A stretch of 64,000 bases of DNA from JANJTY01 sp038257155. GTDB taxonomy: Bacteria; Pseudomonadota; Gammaproteobacteria; Xanthomonadales; Xanthomonadaceae. The first letter of the stretch is position 1. Every line of letters starts with the position of its first letter. The notes below the pieces were generated by a model that searched no databases, was not told the origin of the DNA, and saw only the letters and a list, made by a program, of their open reading frames with translations. Shown here piece after piece: positions 1 to 9,000 of this stretch. The position numbers were made by a program, and so were the translations under genes. The stretch is from positions 1 to 64,000 of the forward strand of contig JBBSJP010000005.1 in NCBI GenBank assembly GCA_038257155.1. Direction: 5' to 3'.

Positions 1-185
1 GTGGAATGGAATGGCTTCGACGGACCGTGCTTCCGCCAGGTATCCAAACACGCTTGGGCCGTGAAAACCCAGATGAAGTGTGGAGTCGAGCAATGGCACA
101 GCGATGAAAAAGTGGGGAGACCTCAGGCCTTGGCCCACCGCGCGAGGAATTCTTGGCAGCATGATCGCCGTGGTGGCAGAGATCG

Positions 186-207
186 GTGGGCCAAGGCCCA
201 CCCTACG
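186..207. repeat. GTAG-headed palindromic repeat (REP-like)
   Basis: A short GC-rich palindrome ends in CTACG on this strand, so its reverse complement begins CGTAGGG and folds on a GGCC/GGCC core. The 5'-GTAG head followed by a short stem is the layout of REP elements mobilised by RAYT transposases. It lies just beyond the 3' end of kmo. Positions 1-219 hold nothing else that I can support. Confidence 0.55.
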
Positions 208-219
208 GAAGCGGCGGCG

Positions 220-1563
220 CTAAAGTTTCGCTACCGCCGCATCGGCCGCGGCCATGTCGACCTGTTCGATGCGCTCGCAGCCGCGCGTCAGCTCGGCCAG
301 CATGGCGCGCTGGCGGCGGCCGGCGGCCTGCGCTTGCGCGTAGGGCACGCGCTGGAACATCACCTGCGAATAGCGTGGCACGAAGCGCTCCGGATGGCGC
401 TTGGCAAGCAGCAGTTCGAGCTCACGCTGCAAGCGGTAGTCGGCATCGTCCACCCGGTCACGCATCTCGATGTAGTTGTCGAGCGCCATCTGCTGGATCG
501 CCAGCGCATTCGGTGCACGCTCAGCCTCGAACGCGGCGAAGGCAGCGGCGAAGTCGTCAGCTGAGGCGATGTGCTCAGCCAGCGCCACGCAGTCTTCGAA
601 GGCGCAGTTCATGCCCTGGCCATGGAAAGGCACCATGGCGTGGGCGGCGTCGCCGATCAGTACCGCGCTGCCATCGACATGCCAGCGATCGATGTAGAGC
701 GTCGACAAGGCACTGGTCGGGTTGCCAACAAAGTCCTGTTCGAAGTCCGGCACCAGGGGCAGCAGATCGGCAAAATCGCGCTCGAAGAAAGCGCGCGCAT
801 CGTCCACGGTGCGCAGCTGGGAAAAGCCCGGATCACCCTCATTGGGCAGAAACAGGGTGACGGTAAAGGTGCCCTCGGTGTTGGGGAGGGCAATGCACAT
901 GTGCACGCCGCGCGGCCAGATATGCAGGGCATTCGGCTCGGTGCGGAATCCGCCATTCGTGTCGGGCGGAATCTCCAGTTCCTTGTAGCTATGTCCGAGA
1001 GATTCCCAGCGTTCTGTAGTCAGACCGGCCTGCAGCATGGCGGTACGCACCGCCGAGCCCGCGCCGTCGGCGCCGATCAGCGCGCTGAAGCGTTTGGCAG
1101 CCGCGCTGCGCTCCAGGTCGCTGACAATCTCGACGCTGCGGTTGGCAAAATCGACCGACTGCACGCGCCGATTGAAATGCAAGCTGGCGCCAGCGGCTTC
1201 GGCAGCATCAAGCAAGGCATGGTTGAGGCGTCCGCGATGCACCGACCAGATCACTTCGCGCTCGTCGCGCCCGTAGGGCTGCAGTTCGGCTTGGCCCTCG
1301 ATGAAGTGCACCATGCGGCCCCGCATCATCACCGCCTGGCGCATCACCACGTCTTCCAGCCCTGCCAGGCGCAACCCATGCAGGCCGCGTTCGGCCAGCG
1401 CCAGGTTGATCGAACGGCCACCCTCGAAGCCGCGCTGGCGCGGATCGGGCCGGCGCTCGAGCACCTGTACCGACCAGCCGCGCTGTGCCAGCAGGGTGGC
1501 GAGCAGGGCGCCTGCCAGGCCGGCGCCGACGATGAGGATGGGGGAGTCGGTATCTGGGGTCAT
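220..1563 (-). CDS. kmo: Kynurenine 3-monooxygenase
   Basis: This 447-residue FAD monooxygenase should hydroxylate L-kynurenine to 3-hydroxykynurenine with NADPH and O2 in tryptophan catabolism. The N-terminus carries the Rossmann motif GAGLAG (residues 13-18), followed by an ERRPDPR segment and a GGRSINLALAERG stretch typical of KMO. A second FAD motif, GDAAHAMVPFHGQG, sits near residue 300. The length fits the bacterial family. It lies downstream of kynU on the same strand, supporting a shared pathway role. The ATG at 1563 has no clear Shine-Dalgarno sequence because its leader runs into the T-free repeat tract. The tryptophan dioxygenase gene is not in this window. Confidence 0.93.
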   Translation of the reverse strand: MTPDTDSPILIVGAGLAGALLATLLAQRGWSVQVLERRPDPRQRGFEGGRSINLALAERGLHGLRLAGLEDVVMRQAVMMRGRMVHFIEGQAELQPYGRDEREVIWSVHRGRLNHALLDAAEAAGASLHFNRRVQSVDFANRSVEIVSDLERSAAAKRFSALIGADGAGSAVRTAMLQAGLTTERWESLGHSYKELEIPPDTNGGFRTEPNALHIWPRGVHMCIALPNTEGTFTVTLFLPNEGDPGFSQLRTVDDARAFFERDFADLLPLVPDFEQDFVGNPTSALSTLYIDRWHVDGSAVLIGDAAHAMVPFHGQGMNCAFEDCVALAEHIASADDFAAAFAAFEAERAPNALAIQQMALDNYIEMRDRVDDADYRLQRELELLLAKRHPERFVPRYSQVMFQRVPYAQAQAAGRRQRAMLAELTRGCERIEQVDMAAADAAVAKL

Positions 1564-1589
1564 GGATGGAAAGCCGGGAACGGGGATTT

Positions 1590-1822
1590 AAGAACAGGGA
1601 ACGGGGAACGGGGAGAAACAACAGGGAACAGGGAACGGGGAGAAACAACAGGGAACAGGGAACGGGGAACAGGGAACGGGGAGAAACAACAGGGAACGGG
1701 GAGAAACAACAGGGAACAGGGAACAGGGAACAGGGAACAGGGAACAGGAAAGCGGAGAGCGGAGAGCGGAGAACGGGAGAGCGGGAGAGCGGAAGAGCGG
1801 AAGAGCGGAGAGCCGCGAGCGG
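1590..1822. repeat. 233-nt T-free GA-rich minisatellite between kynU and kmo
   Basis: The + strand has no T from 1590 to 1822. The first part (to about 1746) is built from 7-bp variants of GGGAACR, with GAGAAACAACA inserts recurring four times. The second part (about 1747-1815) is built from GCGGAGA/GCGGAAGA units. The tract starts immediately after the kynU stop codon and ends about 27 bp before the kmo start. All stop codons contain T, and on the other strand all contain A, so all six frames stay open across it. Long overlapping frames here are therefore artefacts. Confidence 0.9.
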
Positions 1823-3091
1823 TCAGGGCCAGGATTCGATGGCTTGAACCAGGGTCCAGATGTCGCTGAAGCGGTTGTAGAGCGGTGTGGGCGAGATGCG
1901 GATGACGTCGGGTTCGCGCCAGTCGCCGATGATGCCCTGCGATTCCAGATGCTCGAACAGGGCGCGGCCGCGCTCGCGTCCGCCGCGTACACGCAGCGAA
2001 AGCTGGCAGCCGCGACGCTCGGGTTCGCTGGGGGTGAGGATGTCGATCCGATCGGACAGCTGCCTGCGCACCAGGGCTTCCAGGTAGGCCGTCAGCTTCT
2101 CCGACTTGCTGCGCAGGGCCTGCATGCCAGCCTGCTGGAACAGTTCCAGCGAAGCCCGCAGCGGCGCCAGTGCGAGGATCGGCGGGTTCGATAGCTGCCA
2201 GCCATCGGCACCGGGTGTGGGCATAAACTCCGGCCCCATGCGGAAGCGCGTCGCCTTGTCGTGGCCCCACCAGCCGGCAAAGCGCGGTCGATTGGTCTGC
2301 GCATGGCGCGCATGCACGAAACAGCCCGCCACGGCGCCTGGTCCGGCGTTGCAGTACTTGTAGTGACACCAGACGGCAAAGTCGGCGCCATCGTCGTGCA
2401 GGGAAAGGCGCAGATTGCCGGCCGCATGCGCAAGATCGAAGCCAACGATGCAGCCCTGCGCATGCCCGAGCCGCGCGATCCCCCGCAGGTCGAAGGCCTG
2501 TCCGCTGCGGTACTGCACGCCAGGCCACAGGACCAGGGCAATGCGATGTCCATGTTCGGCCAGCGCCCGTTCGATTGCCTGCATCGATATCGTGCCACCA
2601 GGCTCGTCTGGTGCCAGCTCGATCAGGTCCCGCGCCGGGTCGAAGCCGTGGAAACGGATCTGTGATTCCACCGCATGGCGATCCGAGGGAAATGCGCCGG
2701 CCTCGATCAGGATAGCCGGTCGTTCCGAGGTGGGCCGGTAAAAGCTCACCATCATCAAGTGCAGATTGGTAGTCAGCGAGTTCATCGCGACCACTTCCTG
2801 CGGCTGCGCGCCAACCAGCGTGGCAAGCGGCGCGCGCAGTTCCTCGTGGTAGGGCATCCAGGGGTGCTTGCCCCTGAAGTGGGCTTCCACACCCAGCCTC
2901 GCCCAATCGTCGAGCTCCTGCATCAGGGCGGCGCGGGTGGCGCGCGGCTGCAACCCCAGCGAATTGCCGCAGAAATAGTGCTGCTCGACGCCTTCGTGCT
3001 GCGGAATTAGGAACTCGCTGCGAAATCCTCGCAGCGGGTCGGCTGCATCAAGGGCCAGGGCGTGCGCTTCGCTAAGGTCGATGTCCGTCAT
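1823..3091 (-). CDS. kynU: Kynureninase
   Basis: This PLP enzyme (422 residues from the chosen start) should cleave kynurenine or 3-hydroxykynurenine to anthranilate or 3-hydroxyanthranilate plus alanine. Visible family marks are CGNSLGLQP near residue 41, FPSDRHAVESQ near 134, FDLAHAAGN near 218, and the PLP lysine in HYKYCNAGPG at about Lys245. I start at ATG 3091 (MTDIDLSEAHAL), which matches how bacterial family members begin. Longer alternatives are an ATG at 3100 and a GTG at 3139. None has a strong ribosome binding site. The gene is followed on its own strand by the T-free tract and then kmo, so it likely belongs to one catabolic unit. Confidence 0.93.
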   Translation of the reverse strand: MTDIDLSEAHALALDAADPLRGFRSEFLIPQHEGVEQHYFCGNSLGLQPRATRAALMQELDDWARLGVEAHFRGKHPWMPYHEELRAPLATLVGAQPQEVVAMNSLTTNLHLMMVSFYRPTSERPAILIEAGAFPSDRHAVESQIRFHGFDPARDLIELAPDEPGGTISMQAIERALAEHGHRIALVLWPGVQYRSGQAFDLRGIARLGHAQGCIVGFDLAHAAGNLRLSLHDDGADFAVWCHYKYCNAGPGAVAGCFVHARHAQTNRPRFAGWWGHDKATRFRMGPEFMPTPGADGWQLSNPPILALAPLRASLELFQQAGMQALRSKSEKLTAYLEALVRRQLSDRIDILTPSEPERRGCQLSLRVRGGRERGRALFEHLESQGIIGDWREPDVIRISPTPLYNRFSDIWTLVQAIESWP

Positions 3092-3178
3092 GGTCAGCAT
3101 GTTGCAACAACTTGTCGGTGGAAGTGGCGATTCTTGCACGGGTCGCGCGAAACGCGATTCCCGTTTGCCTTGAAGGGC

Positions 3179-3214
3179 GTCGGCTCCACCGCTTCGCGGC
3201 TTGAGCCGACCTAC
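3179..3214. repeat. GTAG palindromic repeat, exact inverse copy of 15280-15315
   Basis: These 36 nt are the exact reverse complement of 15280-15315. The unit reads GTAGGTCGGCTCAAGCCG from its head and closes on itself. A second partial unit in the opposite orientation begins with GTAG at 3226, giving a CTAC-spacer-GTAG pair like the bipartite BIME arrangement. It occupies the kynU/thiE intergenic gap. Confidence 0.75.
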
Positions 3215-3303
3215 GGTGGTCGCTCGTAGGTCGGATCAAGCGCCGCCGAAATGCCACGCCAAGCGATGAAGCTTGTCGGCGCGGATCCGACGCACGAAAG
3301 GAG

Positions 3304-3933
3304 TCATTCGAAGCAGGTGCGATACGCACGCACTGCAGCGGCCGGGTCTGGCGCCGTGAACACGCCGTCTATGGCTGCGATCAGATCAGCACCTGCCGCA
3401 ATCAGCGCCGAGGCATTCTGCGGCGTGATGCCGCCGATCGCCACGCGCGGCAGGCCAAGATGAGCCGAGTCAGTCAACAGATCCAGCGATGCGCGACGCG
3501 CATGCGGCTTGGTGGTCGAAGGAAAGAACGCACCAAAGGCGACGTAGCTGGCACCAGCGCGGGCCGCGGCTTCGGCGAAGTCCAGGCGGTTGTAACAGGA
3601 CGCACCGATCAGCGCTCCCGGCCCCAAGGCGGCGCGAGCCTGCATGATCTCGCCATCGTCTTCACCCAGGTGCACGCCATCGGAACCCAGTTCGGCAGCC
3701 AGCTGCCAGTCATCATTGATGATCAGCGGAATCCGGTGCTCGCGACACAGCGGCAGCAAGGCCTGCGACTGTTCGCGCCGCAGCGCAGCGCCGGCAGTCT
3801 TGTTGCGGTATTGCAGCCATGTGGCGCCCGCGGCCAGCACAACGCCCACTCGCGCGACCAACTCGGCGGTGTCATGAATGTCCGGCGTGATGGCATAGAG
3901 CCCGGACCACGCAGCGGCAGACTGTTCAGGCAT
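3304..3933 (-). CDS. thiE: Thiamine-phosphate synthase
   Basis: This TIM-barrel enzyme (209 residues) should join HMP-pyrophosphate and the thiazole phosphate to form thiamine phosphate. The sequence shows the start strand GLYAITPD, WLQYRNK near residue 42, IINDDWQLA, DGVHLGEDDG, SCYNRLDFAEAA, FGAFFPSTTKP and the phosphate-binding end GGITPQNA. These are the usual ThiE landmarks. I start at ATG 3933 (MPEQSAAAWSGLYAITPD). A longer frame to 3987 would leave only 11 bp to the divergent rubredoxin start. It stands alone, with no other thi gene nearby. Confidence 0.9.
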   Translation of the reverse strand: MPEQSAAAWSGLYAITPDIHDTAELVARVGVVLAAGATWLQYRNKTAGAALRREQSQALLPLCREHRIPLIINDDWQLAAELGSDGVHLGEDDGEIMQARAALGPGALIGASCYNRLDFAEAAARAGASYVAFGAFFPSTTKPHARRASLDLLTDSAHLGLPRVAIGGITPQNASALIAAGADLIAAIDGVFTAPDPAAAVRAYRTCFE

Positions 3934-3998
3934 CGGCTTGGATCGAAGGCTGCGGAGATGGGAGAATAACCGGTCAACCCCAAGCATCGCGCGTTTCC

Positions 3999-4199
3999 AT
4001 GTCTGTCACTGCCGCTCCGCCCACCGCCGCCTACCGCACCTGGATGTGCGTCGTTTGCGGTTTCATGTACAACGAGGCTGACGGCCTGCCGGAAGAGGGC
4101 ATCGCCCCTGGCACGCGCTGGGACGATGTGCCGGACACCTGGTGCTGCCCGGATTGCGGCGTCACCAAGGACGATTTCGAGATGGTCACGGTCGGCTGA
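3999..4199 (+). CDS. rubA: Rubredoxin
   Basis: This 66-residue protein carries the two rubredoxin iron-binding knuckles, CVVCG (about residue 17) and CCPDCG (about residue 49), around the conserved PGTRWDDVPDTWCCPDC region. The four cysteines bind one Fe for single-electron transfer. A short N-terminal extension (MSVTAAPPTAAY) precedes the fold. It is divergent from thiE with a short shared promoter space. The partner reductase or hydroxylase is not in the window, so the electron acceptor is unknown. Confidence 0.93.
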   Translation: MSVTAAPPTAAYRTWMCVVCGFMYNEADGLPEEGIAPGTRWDDVPDTWCCPDCGVTKDDFEMVTVG

Positions 4200-4214
4200 A
4201 AGCCATGCGTTGCC

Positions 4215-4380
4215 GGGCGGATCTTGATCCGCCATATCGCGATCCCGCCGCTGGCGCAGCAGCGCTTCATGCAGTGGCGCATCAAGATGCGCCCTCCAAA
4301 CGCGATAACTGCTGGGCGAACGGGCGGCTCAAACAGACGCGGCAACGTCTTGCCGTTGGAGGGCGGGTCTTGATCCACCG
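4215..4380. repeat. Cluster of short palindromes in a rubredoxin/SirB1 gap
   Basis: The 235-bp space between two convergent genes holds a mosaic of small inverted repeats. GGCGGATC-TT-GATCCGCC lies at 4216-4233 and GGCGCATC-AA-GATGCGCC at 4276-4293. A further partial copy (GGGCGGGTCTTGATCCACC) lies near 4361-4379. The same units recur at 17570-17688, so this is a dispersed repeat family. No gene is supported here. Confidence 0.6.
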
Positions 4381-4434
4381 GTGCCTGATCGCACCGATCA
4401 CGCAGGCCGCAAATTCGATCGCCAGTGGAACGCG

Positions 4435-5280
4435 CTAATGAATCACGCCGCCGCCGCCGCTGCTGGCTGAAAGCAAGGCATCGCGGATGTCTCCGGAATC
4501 CTCGGCTTCCGGCGCAAGCTTCAGGTACTGCGCCAAGTCGCTGCGCGCGCCCGCCATATGTTCGACGCGCAGGTACATCAGGCCGCGGTCACGGTATTCA
4601 TCCGGCAGGCTCGGGTCGAGCCCGACCAGCCGGTCGCTGCAGCGCAGTGCGCGCTCGAAATCCTCGCGTTCGGCGTAGACACCCTTCAGGTTGCGCAGCA
4701 TGCGCATCAGGATGTCGCGATGGCTGGCCGGTGACAGGATCTGCAGCAACTGCTGGTCATCGGGCGTCTGGCCGCCCAGATGCGGCTTGGCGCGATCGCG
4801 CAGTTCCTGCACGTTAAGCGGGCGACCCCCGTTGTAAGGATCAAGCACGATGATGCCGTCGTCGATCGGCAGGCGCACCAGGAAGTGGCCGGGAAATGAC
4901 ACGCCCTCCAGCGGCACGCCCAGGCGACGCGCCAGCTCGATCTGGATCACGCCAAGAGAAAGCGGGATGCCAAGGCGGCGGTCGAACACATCATTGATGT
5001 AGCTGTTGCGCGGGTCGTAGTAGTCATCGTCGTTGCCGGCAAAGCCTTTTTCCTCGAACAGGAAGCGGTTGATCGCCGCAATTCGATCCTGCTGGCTTTC
5101 CAGCCCTTCCAGGCGCGGTGCCACGTCCTGGGCATAGGCGTCGCAACGCTGCTCGTAGCTGGCGATATCCAGCGTCGGGTACTCGTCCTGCGCCAGTACC
5201 AGGCAGGCGTGCAGCAGCGGAAAGTCCGCATCGCTGCGGCCGCGTAGCTGGTTCCAGAAGGTGTTGCTTTCGCTGCTCAT
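4435..5280 (-). CDS. SirB1-family transglutaminase-like/TPR protein
   Basis: This 281-residue cytoplasmic protein has the layout of the SirB1/transglutaminase-like family. The core contains EEKGFAGNDDDYYDPRNSY near residue 76, then DRRLGIPLSLGVIQIELARR and FPGHFLVR. These correspond to the usual core in which the Cys of the transglutaminase triad is commonly absent. The C-terminal third reads as TPR-like helices (RNLKGVYAEREDFERALRC) and ends in a glycine run. The biochemical function of the family is not established. It shares strand with the DUF192 lipoprotein gene 40 bp upstream and may be cotranscribed with it. Confidence 0.8.
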   Translation of the reverse strand: MSSESNTFWNQLRGRSDADFPLLHACLVLAQDEYPTLDIASYEQRCDAYAQDVAPRLEGLESQQDRIAAINRFLFEEKGFAGNDDDYYDPRNSYINDVFDRRLGIPLSLGVIQIELARRLGVPLEGVSFPGHFLVRLPIDDGIIVLDPYNGGRPLNVQELRDRAKPHLGGQTPDDQQLLQILSPASHRDILMRMLRNLKGVYAEREDFERALRCSDRLVGLDPSLPDEYRDRGLMYLRVEHMAGARSDLAQYLKLAPEAEDSGDIRDALLSASSGGGGVIH

Positions 5281-5320
5281 GTTGCCAATGTGGGCCCAGT
5301 CGTGCGGCGAATCAAGCCAC

Positions 5321-5767
5321 TCACTTCACGATTGTCGGCCCGAACAGCAGTTCGTCGCCGGTCTTGACGCCCAGCTCGCTGGCCCGACCGCTGGCAATCT
5401 CGAGGGTGTAGAGCGCTGCACCCTTGCTGGGATAGCTGGGGCACTGCTGGCTGCGGCAAGGCGGCGTGCGTTGTGACATGGAAACCAGGCGGCGCTGGCT
5501 GTCGAAGTACAGGATATCCAGCGGTATGTAGGTATTTCGCATCCAGAAGGCCTGCGGCTGCTCGCGATCGAAGATGAACAGCATGCCGCGATCCGGCGCC
5601 AGTTCGTTGCGAAACATCAGCCCGCGCGTCCGCGATGCATCGTCGTCGGCGATTTCCACGATGAAGCGCTGGCCACGCAGTTCAACCCAGGGCTCGTTGG
5701 CCGATGTGGCGCAGCCGGCAGTCGCGAGGGAAATGGCGCCCAGCAGGGCCAAGGTAAGTGTGCGCAT
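5321..5767 (-). CDS. DUF192-family lipoprotein
   Basis: This 148-residue protein begins with a short signal segment and a lipobox (LATAGC, Cys at about residue 19), so it should be an exported lipoprotein. The rest is a DUF192 domain with RTRGLMFRNELAPDRGMLF, FWMRNTYIPLDILY and the C-terminal ALYTLEIASGRASELGVKTGD, which are the conserved blocks of the family. Members are small beta-fold proteins of unknown function. It sits 40 bp upstream of the SirB1-like gene on the same strand and is divergent from recC. Confidence 0.85.
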   Translation of the reverse strand: MRTLTLALLGAISLATAGCATSANEPWVELRGQRFIVEIADDDASRTRGLMFRNELAPDRGMLFIFDREQPQAFWMRNTYIPLDILYFDSQRRLVSMSQRTPPCRSQQCPSYPSKGAALYTLEIASGRASELGVKTGDELLFGPTIVK

Positions 5768-6005
5768 GAATCAAGATCCGCCGGAACGGGAAACCGAAGC
5801 TGGATGATGCACCAGGCTCCGCTTCGGACCCAAGTGCATCCCGCTGGGGGGCACGCTGGGGCCTTCGCGGCCTGCAGTCGCGCATCTTGCGACGCCAGTG
5901 GAAGAACCTTTCGGCTGTACTGGTTGCCATGCAAGCAGCGAATGGCCACCATCGGGCGCGTCCCGGCGGGTGACGGTTGGCGAAGGTGACGGGGGAGAAC
6001 AGGAC

Positions 6006-9000
6006 GTGCAGACAGGCAGGCAAGCCGAGCAGCGACGCGACGTGGCAGGCGAGGGCGTCGCCACTGGCCTGGTGATCTATCGCGCCAGCCGGCTGGAGGA
6101 TCTGGTGCCACCGCTGGCCGGACTGCTGCAGGTCACCTGGCCTGAAAATCCCTTGGAATCGCAAACGATCATCGCTGCGCACCCGGCGATGCGGCAGTGG
6201 CTGACGGGCGAACTGGCGCGGCGTACGCCGCGCGGCGTGGTGGCCAATATCGAGGTAGTCCTGGCCAGCAGCTGGATCGAGCGCCAGGCGCAGCAGCGTC
6301 TCGCGGCGCAGGCCGTGTCATTGCCACGCTATCGGCGCCAGCAACTGCGCTGGGTGATCCATGGCCTGCTGGGCGATCCGGCACGGGTTGCAGGTTTCTC
6401 CGATGCGCGCGTCGCGGCTTACTTGGCGGCGTTGCCCGGCAAGGCGTCTGACGCGGCCGGCCAGGCAATCCGCCGATTCCAGTTGGCCGATCGACTGGCT
6501 GCCCAGTACTCCCGCTATCTGGTGTACCGGCCGGACTGGCTGCGCTCCTGGGAGCAGGGTCGATTCGACGCGGCGAGCCGGGGCGACGCGGCAACACGGG
6601 AGCTGGAGTCGCGCTTTCTCGGCCCATTGTGGCGACACATCGCGGACCGCCTCGGCGAACATCGCGGTGGCCTGGTGGCGCGTCTGGTGCGCGCCCTGCG
6701 CGACGACCCGCAGCCGCGCCAGGCGCTGCATGTATTCGGGCTGTCCCATCTTCCCGACAGTGAGCTGGCGGTGCTGCGCGCGTATTCAGAGACCGCCCTG
6801 GTGGCGCTGTATGCGCCCGACCCCTGTCGCGAATTCTGGGGCGGCTTGAGGCAGCCGCTGCACGATTACCGTCAGGCCGAACAACTGGCGCTGGATCAGG
6901 CCGGCGAGGGCGACTATTGGCGCGATCAGGATCACCCGTTGCTGGCGCGCTGGGGCCGGCTCGGTCAGCACTTTTTCAGCGCCCTGGCCGATCAGGAAGG
7001 CCAGGTGCTGGAGGATGTGCGCCACTGGCGCGACCAGCAGGAAACCACCGGCGGCAATCGCCTGCAGCGGCTGCAGTCGGGCATCCGCATGCTGAGCCTT
7101 CCAGCTGTCAGCGGCAGACCCGAGGATGCGGAATGGCAGCAGTCCGAGCGTTACGATGCATCGCTGCGTGTGCACGCCTGCCACACCCGTCTGCGCGAGC
7201 TGGAAGTGCTGCGCGACGCCTTGCTGGACGCGCAACAGCAGGACGCGATCCGGCCGGGTGAGATGGTTGTCATGGCACCCGACATCCAGGCCTATCTGCC
7301 CTTGATTCCGGCCGTTTTCGGCGAGCCGGGCGATGCGCGCGAGCGCCTGCTGCCCTATCACCTTGCCGATGTGCCTGTGGCGCGCAGCCACCGCCTGTTC
7401 ACCGCGCTGCGGCGCCTGCTGGACCTGCCCACCCAGCGCATCAGCGCGCCGGAAGTGCTCGATCTGCTCGCCATGCCGGAGATCCAGCGGCGTTTCGGCC
7501 TCGATGCCGATGCGGTCGATACGCTGGGCGAATGGCTGCGCCAGAGCCGCGTGGCCTGGGCGCTGGATGCCGAGCATCGCGCCAGCTTCGGCGTTCCTGC
7601 ATTGAGTGAGCACAGTTTCGCCTGGGCCATGGATCGCCTGCTGGCCGGCTATCTGATGTCGGATGCGGCGGAGGGCGACCGCGAGTGTGCCGTCCACCTT
7701 CCCGATGGCACGGAATTGCTGCCGATCAGTGCCGTCCAGGGCAATGCCGCCGAAGCGCTGGGCGCGCTGGATGGGCTTCTGCAAGAGCTGCAGGCCTGGA
7801 GCGATCTGGCCGGCAGTACATGCCCGGCGAGCGAATGGGCGCAGCTTCTGGATACCCGGCTCGACGCGCTTTTCCGAATCGATCGACGTGATGCGGCAGC
7901 GCGCGAGGCCTGGGATGCCCTGAAGCGTTTCGTGCGCAGCCTGGAGACCGAAGCCCTGCCGGTGCACGAAAACCCGCTGCTGCATTTTGCCGTAGTGCGG
8001 GAACTGTTGGTCGAACGCCTGGACAGCGTGCCCGAGCGTCAACGCTTCCTGCTCGGCGGCATCACGTTCTGCGGCATGGTGCCGCAGCGCGCCATTCCGT
8101 TCCGTCTGGTGGCCGTGCTGGGTCTGGCAGAGGGCGAGTTTCCACGCGGCGGCAGTGATGGTGGCATTGACCTGATGAGCCGCCTGCGTCGCGTCGGCGA
8201 TCGCGACGTACGCAGCGACGACCGCTACCTGTTCCTTGAAACCCTGATGTCGGCGCGCAGTCGTCTGCACCTCAGTTTCATCGGCGAGGGCGTGAAAGAC
8301 GGCAAGCCACGCAACCCGGCCGCACCGCTGGCCGAGCTGATCGCCGAACTGGATCGTGAAGCCGGACTGACACACGATTCGGACGCTGCGTTGCGCCCCT
8401 GGCTGGTGCGACATCCACTGCAGCCATTCGATGCGCGCTATTTTTCCGACGAAGACCCCCGGCTGTTTTCCTACAGCCAGCGTTACGCCGGAATGCAGTC
8501 ACCGGGTCAGGCCGGCTCCACACCAGCAGCCCTGCCATTCCTGCAGGCCAGCGCGCTGCCGCCCGATGCACTGCCGTTGCCGATGTCCCTGGCCGAGTTG
8601 AGCCACTTCTATCGCGACCCGGCGCGCAACCTGCTGGAGCGACGTCTCAAGCTGCGCCTGGATGCGCTGGATGAAGATCGCCTGAGCGATACCGAGCCGC
8701 TGGAGGCGCGCATCGAGCGGCTCGCCAGCGTCGCGCGACGACTGTTTTTCGACACGGTGTTGCCGCAGTGGTTTGAAGGCCCCGACTGGCAGGACGGCGT
8801 CTGGCAACCCGCTCAGGCACCCGACTGGATCAGGCTGGGTGGTCTGCTGCCCACGGGTCGTCTGGGCGAGGCGGCCTGGCAGGCCGAAGTGCTCACGATC
8901 AATGCGCTGGCGCAGGCTGCACACGATTCTGGATTGGTTGGCCGCGAGTCTGCGCGTCTTGGCAGCAGCGCCGACATTGATCTTGCTCTTGACCTGCAAA

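Noticed and set aside
1590..1822. Possible CRISPR array
   Set aside because: Units are only 7-20 bp and run into each other with no unique spacers, and no cas gene is present.
571..1869. Long + strand frame of 432 codons over kmo and the T-free tract
   Set aside because: It is antisense to kmo and is extended only because the tract contains no stop in any frame.
1560..2906. Minus-strand frame of 448 codons overlapping kynU
   Set aside because: It is kynU in a shifted frame fused to the repeat tract and has no domain.
6786..8414. 542-codon minus frame inside recC
   Set aside because: It is antisense to an intact recC, with no recognisable domain and a composition typical of GC-rich shadow frames.
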